Shown: positions 43,922 to 52,760 of the stretch, one piece after another
Layout of the letters: the number at the start of each line of letters is the position of its first letter
Position numbering within the stretch: the stretch's first letter is position 1
Assembly (NCBI RefSeq): GCF_900095855.1
Contig: NZ_FMIY01000002.1
Span: 239,322 to 303,321, forward strand
DNA from: Megasphaera coli
Lineage (GTDB): Bacteria > Bacillota > Negativicutes > Veillonellales > Megasphaeraceae
Direction: 5' to 3'
DNA length: 64,000 nt
Notes under the pieces: model-generated
The model's input: the letters and a program-made list of their open reading frames with translations, nothing else
Told to the model about the DNA's origin: nothing
Database searches by the model: none
Program-made: the position numbers and the translations under genes

Positions 43922-44415
43922 TTTTGCGAATCGGTATCTGTCCGGGAAGTTTCGATCCCGTGACGAACGGGCACGTAGATATTTTTGAAAGAAGCAGCTG
44001 CCTCGTGGACAAGTTGATTATCGCCACTTTCGAAAATCCCGTAAAAAAACCTCTTTTTACGATGGCGGAGAGGGAAGACTTATTGCAACAGGCTGTGCAG
44101 CATATTCCCAATGCGGAAGTCACGAGCTTTCAGGGGCTTTTGAACGAATACGCCGTAGAACGGGGCGTAACCGTTATTATTCGCGGCTTGCGGGCCGTGA
44201 CGGACTTTGAATACGAATTTCAACGAGCATTGTTGATGAAGCATTTGGAGCCGGACATTGAAACGGTTTTTATTATGACGAAAACGGACTATTCCTATCT
44301 CAGCTCATCGGGCATACGGGAACTTGCCTGTTTCGGCGGGGAAGTAGACGGTCTTGTGCCTGACGCAGTGGCAAGACGTTTAAAAGAAAAGTTTAAAGAC
44401 AAATATCAAGTATAG
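43918..44415 (+). CDS. coaD: Phosphopantetheine adenylyltransferase
   Basis: Penultimate step of coenzyme A synthesis. The 165-residue nucleotidyltransferase has CPGSFDPVTNGHVDIFER with the TxGH motif, the substrate residues in RGLRAVTDFEYEFQ, and SSSGIRELA. ATG 43918 overlaps the rsmD stop, but the Shine-Dalgarno AAGGGG is only 2 bases away. TTG 43924 (giving MRIGICPG) has better spacing and may be the true start. Confidence 0.95.
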   Translation: MILRIGICPGSFDPVTNGHVDIFERSSCLVDKLIIATFENPVKKPLFTMAEREDLLQQAVQHIPNAEVTSFQGLLNEYAVERGVTVIIRGLRAVTDFEYEFQRALLMKHLEPDIETVFIMTKTDYSYLSSSGIRELACFGGEVDGLVPDAVARRLKEKFKDKYQV

Positions 44416-44429
44416 GGGTGTGGGGTCAG

Positions 44430-44894
44430 ATGAATTCAGAGAAATTATTGGAAGACTTGGAAAGTATCGTTATGAATGCGTCAAAAATGCCTTTTACCAA
44501 TAAAAAGGTTGTTGACGAAGAAGAACTGTTGTCCATTGTCGACGAATTGAAGGGCGCCATGCCCGATGAAGTGGAACAGGCACAAAAGGTGTTGGCCGAA
44601 CGGGATAAGATCATTGCCGATGCGCAGCGTCATGCGGACAGCATGGTGGCACAGGCAAAAGATTACATTGCCAAGCTGACGGAGGAAAGTGAAATCGTGC
44701 GGCAGTCGCAGGAACAGGCCAATCAGATTATTCAAAATGCCAACCGCTCTTCGGAAGAGTTGAAAAACAGCTCCATCACCTATGCCGGCGACGTATTGAA
44801 GTATGTAGAAACCACGCTGGAAAAGACCTTGTCCAGTATTAAACAGAACAGAGAAAGCTTATTGCAGTCGAATCGTCAAGATACGAATAAATAA
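44430..44894 (+). CDS. Coiled-coil protein, 154 aa, unknown
   Basis: Almost wholly helical: about residues 45-120 are rich in Glu, Gln and Ala with heptad-like spacing (EVEQAQKVLAERDKIIADAQ, QEQANQIIQNANRSSEEL). It resembles the stalk of F/V-type ATPase subunits or DivIVA-like proteins, and similar proteins lie next to coaD in Firmicutes. Exact function unknown. GTGTGGGG precedes ATG 44430. A strong hairpin follows. Confidence 0.7.
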   Translation: MNSEKLLEDLESIVMNASKMPFTNKKVVDEEELLSIVDELKGAMPDEVEQAQKVLAERDKIIADAQRHADSMVAQAKDYIAKLTEESEIVRQSQEQANQIIQNANRSSEELKNSSITYAGDVLKYVETTLEKTLSSIKQNRESLLQSNRQDTNK

Positions 44895-44907
44895 GTGCTT
44901 GCGTACC

Positions 44908-44955
44908 AAGGGGATGTAGCAGAATGTGAAATAACCCATTCTGTCACATCCCCTT
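44908..44955 (+). terminator. Long hairpin after the coiled-coil gene
   Basis: Nineteen-base arms (44908-44926 and 44937-44955) differing at two central positions, with GGGGATGT/ACATCCCC outer pairs. No long T tract follows. The inner part TGTAGCAGAATG closely matches the hairpin at 33378. Confidence 0.6.
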
Positions 44956-44998
44956 ATTGGCTATGCAGCCTTTTAAGAGTTACCGTGAAGGAGCAAGG

Positions 44999-45811
44999 AT
45001 GCAGGATATTACATCGCGCGACAATCGGCTTATACGGTTGGCCCTGTCGCTGAAGCAGAAAAAACACAGGTATGAAGAGCATAAGCTCCTGGCCGAAGGC
45101 ATGCGCCTTGTCGGTGACGCCTTGGCAAATGGCATACGCGGCGGCATCTGCCTCGTAACGGAAAAAACGGCTGCCGGACCGGATTTTGCCGCTCTTTATG
45201 AAAAGGGCCGGGCCTTGGGCTGGAAATTTTTTCGCACATCCGCCGGGGCATACGACAAAATAAAGGAAACGCAGGCAACACAGGGCATTACGGCCGTTTT
45301 GCCGTTTTTTGAATATACACTGCAAGACCTTATCGACATAGAGCCGTACAAGGCCGTCTTGTACTTGGAGTGCATTCAGGACCCGGGCAACTTGGGTACG
45401 ATCATCCGTACGGCGGCAGCAACCGGTGCGGGTGCCGTCCTGCTCAGCGAGAACAGCGTTGACCTGTATAATGACAAGACCGTTCGCAGTGCCATGGGGG
45501 CCATCTTCAAGGTACCCGTCGCCCAAGGCGTTATGCGAAATGACTTGCAGGATTATTGTAAAAAAACAGGGCGTCGCCTTCTTATGACGGCAGCCGATGC
45601 AAAGACCGTGTATACGGATATAGACTGGCACCGGCCGTCAGTTGTTGTCTTCGGTAATGAAGGAGCCGGATTGTCCGCTGAAATGATGGAGCAAGGTGAG
45701 GAATTCCTTGCCGTTCCTATGCGGGATGACACGGAATCGCTTAATTTGGCCGTAACTGTCGGCGTTGTCCTCTATAAAGCGTGGGAGCAGGCCGGATTTA
45801 AGGAGCAGTGA
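44999..45811 (+). CDS. SPOUT-class RNA 2'-O-methyltransferase (TrmH/RlmB family)
   Basis: 270 residues. The N-terminal substrate-binding domain begins ITSRDNRLIRLALSLKQKKH and includes LLAEGMRLVGDAL. The C-terminal knot has motif 1 LECIQDPGNLGTIIRTAAATG, motif 2 VVFGNEGAGLS and motif 3 SLNLAVTVGVVLY. The rRNA or tRNA target is not predictable. GGAG lies 5 bases before ATG 44999. larB follows after 7 bases. Confidence 0.92.
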   Translation: MQDITSRDNRLIRLALSLKQKKHRYEEHKLLAEGMRLVGDALANGIRGGICLVTEKTAAGPDFAALYEKGRALGWKFFRTSAGAYDKIKETQATQGITAVLPFFEYTLQDLIDIEPYKAVLYLECIQDPGNLGTIIRTAAATGAGAVLLSENSVDLYNDKTVRSAMGAIFKVPVAQGVMRNDLQDYCKKTGRRLLMTAADAKTVYTDIDWHRPSVVVFGNEGAGLSAEMMEQGEEFLAVPMRDDTESLNLAVTVGVVLYKAWEQAGFKEQ

Positions 45812-45818
45812 ATACCCT

Positions 45819-46571
45819 ATGAAGAAAGAAGAGATATTGGAGGCTTATAAGAGCGGCAATTTGAATATGGAGGATGCTTTGGCGGCCTTGCAGGAAGAAA
45901 AAAGCGGCAAGAGCCTGAACCTCGGGTTCGCCGACCTTGATCTGGACAGAGACGGACGCTGCGGCTTTCCGGAAGTCGTCTACTGTGCCGGCAAGACCGT
46001 AGAGCAGTCCGTAGACATTCTGTCCGTCCTCATGAAACAGTACGACAATGTCATCGGCACGCGTGCGGCAGCCGCCGTGTATGAAGGACTGCGGGATAAG
46101 TTTCCTCAGATCCGTTACGATGCGGCGGCGCGCATGGTCTATCAGCATAAGAATACGGAGATGCGCAACGGCGAACGCATTATCAATATCATTACGGCCG
46201 GTACAAGTGACATTCCCGTTGCGGAAGAAGCGGCACTTACGGCGGAAATCATGGGAAACCGGGTACGGCGCATTTATGACGTAGGCGTTGCCGGTCTGCA
46301 CCGCCTCTTGGCGAGGCAGGAAGAAATCAGGCAGGCCAATGTGAATGTCGTCGTTGCCGGGATGGAAGGAGCTCTGGCGAGTGTCGTAGGCGGCCTCGTC
46401 GGCAGGCCGGTCATCGCCGTGCCGACGAGTATCGGCTACGGTGCCAATTTCCACGGCCTGTCGGCACTTCTGGCCATGCTCAACAGCTGCGCCGCCGGCA
46501 TATCGGTCGTCAATATCGATAACGGCTTCGGTGCCGGCAGGTTGGCGGCCATGCTTAATGAATTGAGGTAA
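45819..46571 (+). CDS. larB: Nickel-pincer cofactor synthesis protein LarB
   Basis: 250 residues. LarB carboxylates and hydrolyses nicotinic acid adenine dinucleotide to start the nickel-pincer cofactor of lactate racemase. The N-terminal region has DLDLDRDGRCGFPEVVYCAGKT; the C-terminal half is PurE-like (TAGTSDIPVAEEAALTAEIMG, GMEGALASVVGGLVGRPVIA, PTSIGYGANFHG). The AAGGAG before the start is 13 bases away, on the long side. Followed 3 bases later by a LarC fragment-like gene. Confidence 0.94.
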   Translation: MKKEEILEAYKSGNLNMEDALAALQEEKSGKSLNLGFADLDLDRDGRCGFPEVVYCAGKTVEQSVDILSVLMKQYDNVIGTRAAAAVYEGLRDKFPQIRYDAAARMVYQHKNTEMRNGERIINIITAGTSDIPVAEEAALTAEIMGNRVRRIYDVGVAGLHRLLARQEEIRQANVNVVVAGMEGALASVVGGLVGRPVIAVPTSIGYGANFHGLSALLAMLNSCAAGISVVNIDNGFGAGRLAAMLNELR

Positions 46572-46574
46572 CAC

Positions 46575-47018
46575 ATGGAAACATTGTGGCAAGTAGAGAC
46601 CAATATTGACGACATGAATCCCCAGTGGACAGGATACCTGTTTGAACGGCTCCTGGCAGCCGGTGTCAATGACGTATGGGCCGTGCCCGTTATTATGAAG
46701 AAGGGACGGCCCGCGTTGACCCTTTGCATTCTTTGCAGTCAGGCACTTCTTGACGAGGTAAGCCGCTTTATCCTGCGCGAGACCACGTCCATCGGTGTGC
46801 GGTATTTCCCTGTGGAGCGGCGTGTTTGCGAGCGGCGGGAAGTGCAGGTTGCCGTGGACGGCAGGACTGTTCGCTGTAAAATCAGCCTGTATGAAGGCGC
46901 CGTTACGACGATTTCGGCGGAATACGACGATTGCAGGGCTGCAGCCGCCGCAACGGGTATCCCCTTGAAAGAGTGGCAGAGAAAAGCAAAAGAAGAGGCG
47001 TATAAGCAATATGGATAA
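46575..47018 (+). CDS. larC: Stand-alone LarC C-terminal domain (LarC2)
   Basis: 147 residues equal to the C-terminal part of LarC, the CTP-dependent cyclometallase that inserts nickel into the pincer cofactor: WQVETNIDDMNPQWTGYLFE, VNDVWAVPVIMKKGRPALTL and ETTSIGVRYF. In Lactiplantibacillus LarC is made from larC1 and larC2 by ribosomal frameshifting. Here the C-terminal part has its own ATG directly behind larB and no LarC1 is present. Either LarC1 is encoded elsewhere or this has another role (inference). It overlaps rnhC by 8 bases. Confidence 0.85.
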   Translation: METLWQVETNIDDMNPQWTGYLFERLLAAGVNDVWAVPVIMKKGRPALTLCILCSQALLDEVSRFILRETTSIGVRYFPVERRVCERREVQVAVDGRTVRCKISLYEGAVTTISAEYDDCRAAAAATGIPLKEWQRKAKEEAYKQYG

Positions 47019-47949
47019 GGTACTGAAACAAGCCGTGACGGACATAAAAGAAAAATTGGCGAAAGCCCGGATCGATACGGATACGGGGCATGCCATCAAC
47101 TACGGCTGGCAGCTCACGGGGCGGCGCGGCAGTGAGACCGTGCGCATTACCGTGTATAACGGAAAAAAAGGCATACGTCTTGTCGTCCAGGGCAAGACGG
47201 GGGCTTTAAAAGAAGCTGCAGAGCAGTGCTGCGGCGCAGGCGGTACTGTTGCCGGTACCGCAGCGGCGTGCGCGGTGCCGGGAACGGAGTTGAGACCGCC
47301 CGGAACAGATTGTTGGATCGGTGCCGACGAATCCGGCAAGGGCGACGTCTTCGGCCCTTTAGCGGCGGCGGCGTGTATGGTGACGGAAAAAGAAGCGCAA
47401 ACCCTCCGTGCCTGCGGCGTGACGGACAGCAAAGCCCTGTCGGATACGGCTGTCGCCGACCTGGCCGGCAAAATAGAAGCGCTTCTCGGCGACAGGACTA
47501 TTGTAACTGTATATATGCCTCGTGAATATAATCGCCGTTACGGAGAGTATAAGGAGGCGGGAAAAAATCTCAACCACCTCTTGGGAGGTCTTCACGGCGA
47601 GAACATTAAAAGATTATTGTCAATGCACAAATGTCCGTGTATAATAATCGATAAGTTCGGTAAAGACGAATATGTGCTCCGTGCCTTAGGAGATGCCGCC
47701 GTCGGCCGTACGGTTATCCAGGTGCCGAAAGGCGAACGGGATACGGCCGTGGCGGCCGCGTCCGTTTTAGCAAGACATGCCTTTGTATGTGCCATGGCCG
47801 GATTGGAAAAAAAGTACGGCATGTCTTTTCCCAAGGGAGCTTTTGCGGGCATTGACGGCGCTTTGCAACAGTTCCGAACTATGCATGGCGATGCCCTCTT
47901 TGAGAATGTGGGCAAACTTAATTTCAGGACCTTCGATTTTTTACGGTGA
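47011..47949 (+). CDS. rnhC: Ribonuclease HIII
   Basis: Removes RNA from RNA-DNA hybrids. The 312 residues have an N-terminal TBP-like substrate-binding domain (about 1-85) and a type 2 RNase H domain with the active site GADESGKGDVFGPL (about residues 109-122), TDSKALSD and PKGERDTAVAAASVLAR. RNase HIII is mainly a Firmicute enzyme. Thr/Ala-rich residues 80-95 form a linker. Confidence 0.95.
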   Translation: MDKVLKQAVTDIKEKLAKARIDTDTGHAINYGWQLTGRRGSETVRITVYNGKKGIRLVVQGKTGALKEAAEQCCGAGGTVAGTAAACAVPGTELRPPGTDCWIGADESGKGDVFGPLAAAACMVTEKEAQTLRACGVTDSKALSDTAVADLAGKIEALLGDRTIVTVYMPREYNRRYGEYKEAGKNLNHLLGGLHGENIKRLLSMHKCPCIIIDKFGKDEYVLRALGDAAVGRTVIQVPKGERDTAVAAASVLARHAFVCAMAGLEKKYGMSFPKGAFAGIDGALQQFRTMHGDALFENVGKLNFRTFDFLR

Positions 47950-47955
47950 CGTACG

Positions 47956-48804
47956 GTGAACAGAGTAATCATTAATGCCGATGACTTCGGAATTCACGGC
48001 GAAGTGAACAAGGCCGTTTATATAGGCCATACATACGGCATTCTTACGAGTACGAGCCTGCTCGCGCCGGGACCTGCCTTTACCGAGGCGGTGGACATGG
48101 CACGGCAGTGTCCCGGCTTGGGCACGGGGATTCACCTTTGCCTCGTCGGCGGCCTTTCGCCCGTACTGTCACCGCGGGAAGTACCTACTCTCGTCAATGA
48201 GGACGGCCTTTTTCCCGATAATTATATGGACTTTATTCGCGCCGTATATACGGGGAAGGTGAACTTTTCCGAAGTTTATGCCGAGCTGGCCGCACAGATT
48301 GAAAAAATTCTCGCTACGGGCCTGCCGGTTACACATGTAGACAGCCATCAGCATCTGCACGTTTTACCGCCCGTGTGGCCGGTCGTCACGGCCCTTATGA
48401 AGAAGTACGGTATCCATCGCCTGCGGCTGCCGCGAGAGCTCTACCGCTTTAAAATATTTACGGTTCCGCCGGGGCGCATGCTCGGCCGCGACGCCCTTAC
48501 GTTTTTGGCCAAGCGGGCCGCACGGGACGCTGCAAGGCTGCATTTTTCCGGGACCGATTACTTTTGGGGCATGGCGGACGGCGGTCGCATGACGGAAACG
48601 AAGCTGTGCTGTCTGCTGGAGACCGTGCCTTTCGGCATTCATGAAATTATGATGCACCCCGGCTGCAAGGCGAAGGAATTGGGCAAGGTATTCAAGTGGG
48701 GATACCGGTGGGAAAGCGAGCTCAAGGCGCTTCTTTCCGAGCGCGTGCGCGCAATAGCGGAGAAAAAGAATATCGCATTTATCAATTACGGAGACTTGCT
48801 TTAA
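47956..48804 (+). CDS. Carbohydrate deacetylase, ChbG/HpnK (YdjC) family
   Basis: 282 residues with the metal site IINADDFGIHGEVNKA at the N-terminus, GTGIHLCLVGG, the motif THVDSHQHLHVLPPVWPV (about 116-133) and EIMMHPGCK. Family members deacetylate chito-oligosaccharides or the hopanoid head-group N-acetylglucosamine. The absence of other chitobiose or hopanoid genes here leaves the substrate open. GTG start with a weak ribosome-binding site, 6 bases after rnhC. Confidence 0.88.
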   Translation: MNRVIINADDFGIHGEVNKAVYIGHTYGILTSTSLLAPGPAFTEAVDMARQCPGLGTGIHLCLVGGLSPVLSPREVPTLVNEDGLFPDNYMDFIRAVYTGKVNFSEVYAELAAQIEKILATGLPVTHVDSHQHLHVLPPVWPVVTALMKKYGIHRLRLPRELYRFKIFTVPPGRMLGRDALTFLAKRAARDAARLHFSGTDYFWGMADGGRMTETKLCCLLETVPFGIHEIMMHPGCKAKELGKVFKWGYRWESELKALLSERVRAIAEKKNIAFINYGDLL

Positions 48805-48825
48805 CGGTCGCGGAGGAGAGTTCAG

Positions 48826-49758
48826 ATGAATATACTAGTAACAGGCGGTGCCGGATTTATCGGTTCACACATAACGGATGCCCTCATAGAAGCCGGTCAC
48901 AAGGTTGCCGTTGTAGACAATTTGAGCAGCGGCACGAAAGAATACATTAATAAGGCCGCGGCATTCTATGAATTTGACGTGCGTGACGGAGAGCGGCTTC
49001 TTTCCCTTTGCGAGGAGGAACAGTTTGATGCCGTTTTCCATGAGGCCGCTCAGACGCAGGTTCCCTATTCACAGACGTATCCGCAAATCGATGCGGATGA
49101 AAATATAATGGGCCTTCTGTCCGTTTTGGAGAGCGCCCGCAAGACGGGCGTAAAGCGCGTCGTCTTTTCTTCGTCCGCCGCAGTCTACGGCGACAATCCG
49201 AACGTTCCTTTGCGGGAAGATGCGCCCGTTGCGCCTACTTCTTTTTACGGTTTGTCCAAGGTCGTGTCGGAGCAGTATTTACAAATGTACCATAAGGTCT
49301 TCGGTCTCGAATACATCATTCTGCGTTACGCCAATGTCTACGGCGAACGGCAGGGGATTCACGGCGAAGGCGGCGTAGTTTATGTGTTTTCCACGGCTCT
49401 CGCCGCAGGAAAAAAGCTTACCGTCTTCGGCGACGGCGAACAGTCGCGCGATTTCGTCTATGTAAAGGATGTGGCACAGGCAAATTTGGCGGCTCTTCAG
49501 GGAGATGTACGGCCGGGAATTTACAATATCGGCACGACCGTTGAGACGACGGTCAACGCATTGAAGGAAATCCTCTTTTATCTGTCCGGCGTAACGACGG
49601 CCGTTTACTATGATGACGTGCGGAACGGCGATATTATCCGTTCCGCTCTGGATAACTGCAAGGCGAAGGCGCAGCTGCACTGGCGGCCGCATACGAAACT
49701 CATACCGGGACTTACGTCGACATATGCTTATTTTGCAGAGGAGGCTTCTCGTGAGTAA
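48826..49758 (+). CDS. NAD-dependent sugar-nucleotide epimerase (UDP-glucose 4-epimerase-like)
   Basis: 310-residue extended SDR: NAD loop LVTGGAGFIGSHITDALIEAG, VDNLSSGTKEYI, HEAAQTQVPYS, SSSAAVYGD and the catalytic YGLSK. The C-terminal region has DFVYVKDVAQANLAAL. It probably serves lipopolysaccharide or capsule sugar supply. Alternative dehydratase or epimerase activities of the same fold cannot be excluded. GGAGGAG precedes ATG 48826. It overlaps the next gene by 8 bases. Confidence 0.87.
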   Translation: MNILVTGGAGFIGSHITDALIEAGHKVAVVDNLSSGTKEYINKAAAFYEFDVRDGERLLSLCEEEQFDAVFHEAAQTQVPYSQTYPQIDADENIMGLLSVLESARKTGVKRVVFSSSAAVYGDNPNVPLREDAPVAPTSFYGLSKVVSEQYLQMYHKVFGLEYIILRYANVYGERQGIHGEGGVVYVFSTALAAGKKLTVFGDGEQSRDFVYVKDVAQANLAALQGDVRPGIYNIGTTVETTVNALKEILFYLSGVTTAVYYDDVRNGDIIRSALDNCKAKAQLHWRPHTKLIPGLTSTYAYFAEEASRE

Positions 49759-50203
49759 AGACAAAAAGGATTTCAAATTTTATTTGGTTCGCGAAGATAT
49801 TTTACCGGAAGCTATTAAAAAGACCATTAAAGTAAAGGAGATCCTGAAGCACGGCGAGGCGCGGACGATTAACGACGCCGTCTGCATGATGAATCTCAGT
49901 CGCAGCGCCTATTACAAGTATAAAGACTATGTCCTGCCTTTTTACGACGTCATGCAGGGCAAACTGGTGACGCTGTCCGTGACGCTCTCCGATCGGCCCG
50001 GCAAGCTGTCGCAGGTACTTAATACGGTTGCCGACAGCAACGGCAGCATTTTGACGATCAATCAGGGCATACCGCTCCAGGGGACGGCGAACGTGAGCAT
50101 ATCCGTTGAAACGAAGGAAATGGATATCTCCGTAGAAGATTTGGTCAGGCGGTTGAAAACCTTGTCCGGCGTACAGCATGTGCACATTATCGGACAAGTA
50201 TAG
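49751..50203 (+). CDS. ACT-domain protein, PheB/UPF0735 family
   Basis: 150 residues: an N-terminal helix-turn-helix-like part (INDAVCMMNLSRSAYYKYKD) and a C-terminal ACT domain (SVTLSDRPGKLSQVLNTVAD). ACT domains bind amino acids. The close partner hom follows after 13 bases, so it may sense an aspartate-family amino acid (inference). GTG 49751 has GAGGAGG 6 bases upstream. Confidence 0.9.
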   Translation: MSKDKKDFKFYLVREDILPEAIKKTIKVKEILKHGEARTINDAVCMMNLSRSAYYKYKDYVLPFYDVMQGKLVTLSVTLSDRPGKLSQVLNTVADSNGSILTINQGIPLQGTANVSISVETKEMDISVEDLVRRLKTLSGVQHVHIIGQV

Positions 50204-50216
50204 GAGGGAAGAGTAT

Positions 50217-51503
50217 ATGAAAAACGTATCAATCGCGCTTCTCGGCTGCGGCACTGTCGGTAAAGGAGTCGTCGAACTGCTCAAGATGAACGGTGCCCTC
50301 ATTGAAGAACAATTGGATACGCATTTGGCAATTAAATATATTCTCGTGCGGAATGTCGACAAATATAAGGATGCCCGTCTTCCGGAAACAATTCACGTGA
50401 CCGACGACTTTGCCGACATCATCAATGACGATGATGTGGAAATCGTCATTGAAGTCATGGGCAGCGCCGACTTTGCCAAGATTTACATTGAAGAATGCTT
50501 CCGAAAGGGAAAGAGCGTTGTCAGTGCCAACAAGGACGTCATTGCCGATTACGGCATTCCGCTGCTTAAATTGGCTCACGAGCACGGCGCCGATTTTCAG
50601 TTTGAAGCGAGCGTTGCCGGCGGCATCCCCGTCGTACGGCCCATGTATTCGTCTTTGAACAGCAATAAAATCGAAGAGATTATCGGCATTATGAACGGCA
50701 CGACGAATTTTATCCTCACGGGCATGACCGACCGGGAGTTGTCCTATGAAGAAGCGCTGGCGGAAGCACAGGCCAAAGGCTACGCCGAAGCGGACCCGAC
50801 AAATGACATCAGCGGCTATGATGCGGCACGTAAAATCGCAATTTTGGCAACCCTCGGGTTTCATTCGTACGTCACTTTTACGGATGTTTCCGTCGAAGGG
50901 ATTGAACGGATTACGAAAGACGACATTATGCATGCCAAAGCCATGGGTTACCGTATAAAACTCCTTGCCGTCGCCCGTCAGGAAGATGACGGTATTTCCT
51001 TGGCGGTCCACCCCGCTTTTATTCGCAAGGACCATCCCTTGGCCAATGTGGGCGATGCATATAATGCCGTGTACGTGCGCGGCAATTGTGTCGGCGACGT
51101 TATGTTCTACGGCCAGGGGGCGGGCGCCCTGCCGACGGCGAGTGCCGTCGTAAGCGACGTAATGAATGTCATTCAGCACGTGAACAACGACATGACCGGA
51201 AAGAGACCCTATTTGTGGCGTAATGCGGAAATTAAAGATGCCGGCGAGATTAAGACTCCTTACTATATACGCATGATCGCGGCCAACGCGCCCGGCGTAC
51301 TCTCAAGCATTTCCGGCATTTTTGCCCGCCATGCCATCAGTATTCGCTCGCTTATCCAAAAAGACGAAACGAAGGAATTGGCGGAAATCGTTATTCTTGT
51401 CGACAGCTCGGCCAACGGTGTCGTGAAGACGGCCTTGGAAGAAATTAAGGAGCTTCCCTGCATTGATTGCCTCTGCGGTGTCGTCCGCCTGATTGAGGTA
51501 TAA
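50217..51503 (+). CDS. hom: Homoserine dehydrogenase
   Basis: Reduces aspartate semialdehyde to homoserine, feeding threonine and methionine. The 428 residues show ALLGCGTVGKGVVELL, VSANKDVIADYG, EASVAGGIPVVRPMYSSL and GIMNGTTNFILTGM, and end with a C-terminal ACT domain (APGVLSSISGIFARHAISIR) for threonine feedback. GGAGGG precedes ATG 50217. thrB follows with 1 base between. Confidence 0.96.
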   Translation: MKNVSIALLGCGTVGKGVVELLKMNGALIEEQLDTHLAIKYILVRNVDKYKDARLPETIHVTDDFADIINDDDVEIVIEVMGSADFAKIYIEECFRKGKSVVSANKDVIADYGIPLLKLAHEHGADFQFEASVAGGIPVVRPMYSSLNSNKIEEIIGIMNGTTNFILTGMTDRELSYEEALAEAQAKGYAEADPTNDISGYDAARKIAILATLGFHSYVTFTDVSVEGIERITKDDIMHAKAMGYRIKLLAVARQEDDGISLAVHPAFIRKDHPLANVGDAYNAVYVRGNCVGDVMFYGQGAGALPTASAVVSDVMNVIQHVNNDMTGKRPYLWRNAEIKDAGEIKTPYYIRMIAANAPGVLSSISGIFARHAISIRSLIQKDETKELAEIVILVDSSANGVVKTALEEIKELPCIDCLCGVVRLIEV

Positions 51504-51504
51504 G

Positions 51505-52416
51505 ATGGGAAAGGTAATTCGTGTGCGCGTTCCCGCCACCTCGGCCAACCTCGGTTCCGGTTTTGATGCCTTGGGGGTAGCCCTTACTTTATATAATGAG
51601 CTTTGTTTTTATGAAGACGACGGCGACGGGATTCGCGTGGAAGTGGAAGGACTCGGCAGAGGAGAAATACCGACTGCGCTTTCCGAAAATATGGCAAGCA
51701 TTGCCATGGCGGAGGCGGCGGCCTTAAACGGGACGGCCTTGCCGAAAAGCGGTGTCCTGCGCCTCATCAACCGGATCCCGCCGGCCCGCGGCCTCGGCAG
51801 CAGTTCGGCAGCCCTTGCGGGAGGCATATTCCTCGGCAACGTTCTCACCGGCGGCGGGCTGGACAGACAGGCCATGCTCAATGCGGTGACAAAACTGGAA
51901 GGTCATCCCGATAATGTGGCGCCGGCCCTCTGCGGCGGTCTGTGTATATCCGTCATGGACGGCGGCCGCACGATTACGCAGGTCGTTTCCCTTGATGAAG
52001 AGCTGTCTTTTATTGCGGTCAGCCCGTCTGTTGAAGTGCCGACCGAGCGGGCCCGCGCCGTTTTGCCGCAGACGCTGGCCTATAAAGACGGTGTCTTTAA
52101 TGTCGGCCGTGTCGCCCTTCTTGTGACGGCCTTTATAACCAAGCACTATGAGCACCTGCCTTACGGCCTGGAAGACAAGCTCCACATGCCTTACCGACTG
52201 CCTCTCATACCGGGCGGCGCAAAGGTATTGCAGGCTGCCGTCGATGCGGGCGCACTGGGGGTGACCGTGAGCGGCTCGGGCTCGACGATTATCGCTTTTG
52301 CGACAAAAAACGAGGCAGCCGTTCAAGCGGCGATGGAAGATGCCTTTATGCAAGCGGGACTTACAGCAAGCGGGCATATTCTCAAAGCTTGTAACGAAGG
52401 GGCGAAACTTATATAA
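51505..52416 (+). CDS. thrB: Homoserine kinase
   Basis: GHMP kinase of threonine synthesis, 303 residues. VRVPATSANLGSGFDALGVA at the N-terminus, ATP loop PPARGLGSSSAALAGG, and GVTVSGSGSTIIAF near the end. Threonine synthase (thrC), often between hom and thrB, is not in the window. GAGGT lies 6 bases before the ATG. Confidence 0.95.
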   Translation: MGKVIRVRVPATSANLGSGFDALGVALTLYNELCFYEDDGDGIRVEVEGLGRGEIPTALSENMASIAMAEAAALNGTALPKSGVLRLINRIPPARGLGSSSAALAGGIFLGNVLTGGGLDRQAMLNAVTKLEGHPDNVAPALCGGLCISVMDGGRTITQVVSLDEELSFIAVSPSVEVPTERARAVLPQTLAYKDGVFNVGRVALLVTAFITKHYEHLPYGLEDKLHMPYRLPLIPGGAKVLQAAVDAGALGVTVSGSGSTIIAFATKNEAAVQAAMEDAFMQAGLTASGHILKACNEGAKLI

Positions 52417-52459
52417 AAGATGAAGCTCCCGCCTCAGTTTATGCCGGTTTTACCGTATC

Positions 52460-52488
52460 TTGACAATAGGCATTAAAGTTGTTACCAT
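52460..52488 (+). promoter_or_regulatory. Promoter of the valS leader
   Basis: TTGACA (52460-52465), 17-base spacer, TACCAT (52483-52488). Confidence 0.65.
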
Positions 52489-52497
52489 ATAACTCAA

Positions 52498-52739
52498 TAA
52501 AAAGCGATGAGCGGAAGAAGTCTTCCTATTCATGACAGAGAGGCGCTGTCAGGTGGAAAAGCGCTGATGGAGAAAGAGACAAGTCACCCGTGAGCCGACA
52601 GGAAGAAAGGCCTGTCCGGAAGGCAGCCGTTATTTGCAGACGAGAGGTTGCGCAAAGGGCGTAATAAATTAGGTGGTACCGCGGAAGGAATTGACGTTCT
52701 TTCGTCCTAAGTTCTTAGGATGAAAGGGCGTTTTTTTTT
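52498..52739 (+). promoter_or_regulatory. T-box riboswitch, valine specifier GUC
   Basis: Leader that senses uncharged tRNA-Val and lets transcription pass into valS. Visible parts are the Stem I start (GCGATGAGCGGAAGAAGTC), the AGAGAGGCGC...GGTGGAAAAGCGC apical region, a GTC specifier at 52583-52585, the conserved T-box GGTGGTACCGCGG (52672-52684) and the final terminator. The specifier matches the Val-tRNA synthetase gene downstream. Confidence 0.92.
52693..52739 (+). terminator. T-box terminator
   Basis: Stem CTTTCGTCCTAAG (near 52699-52711) with CTTAGGATGAAAG (near 52714-52726), then GGGCG and nine Ts. It competes with an antiterminator that contains the T-box sequence. Confidence 0.9.
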
Positions 52740-52760
52740 ATATGAAGGAGGCGTTTATAT

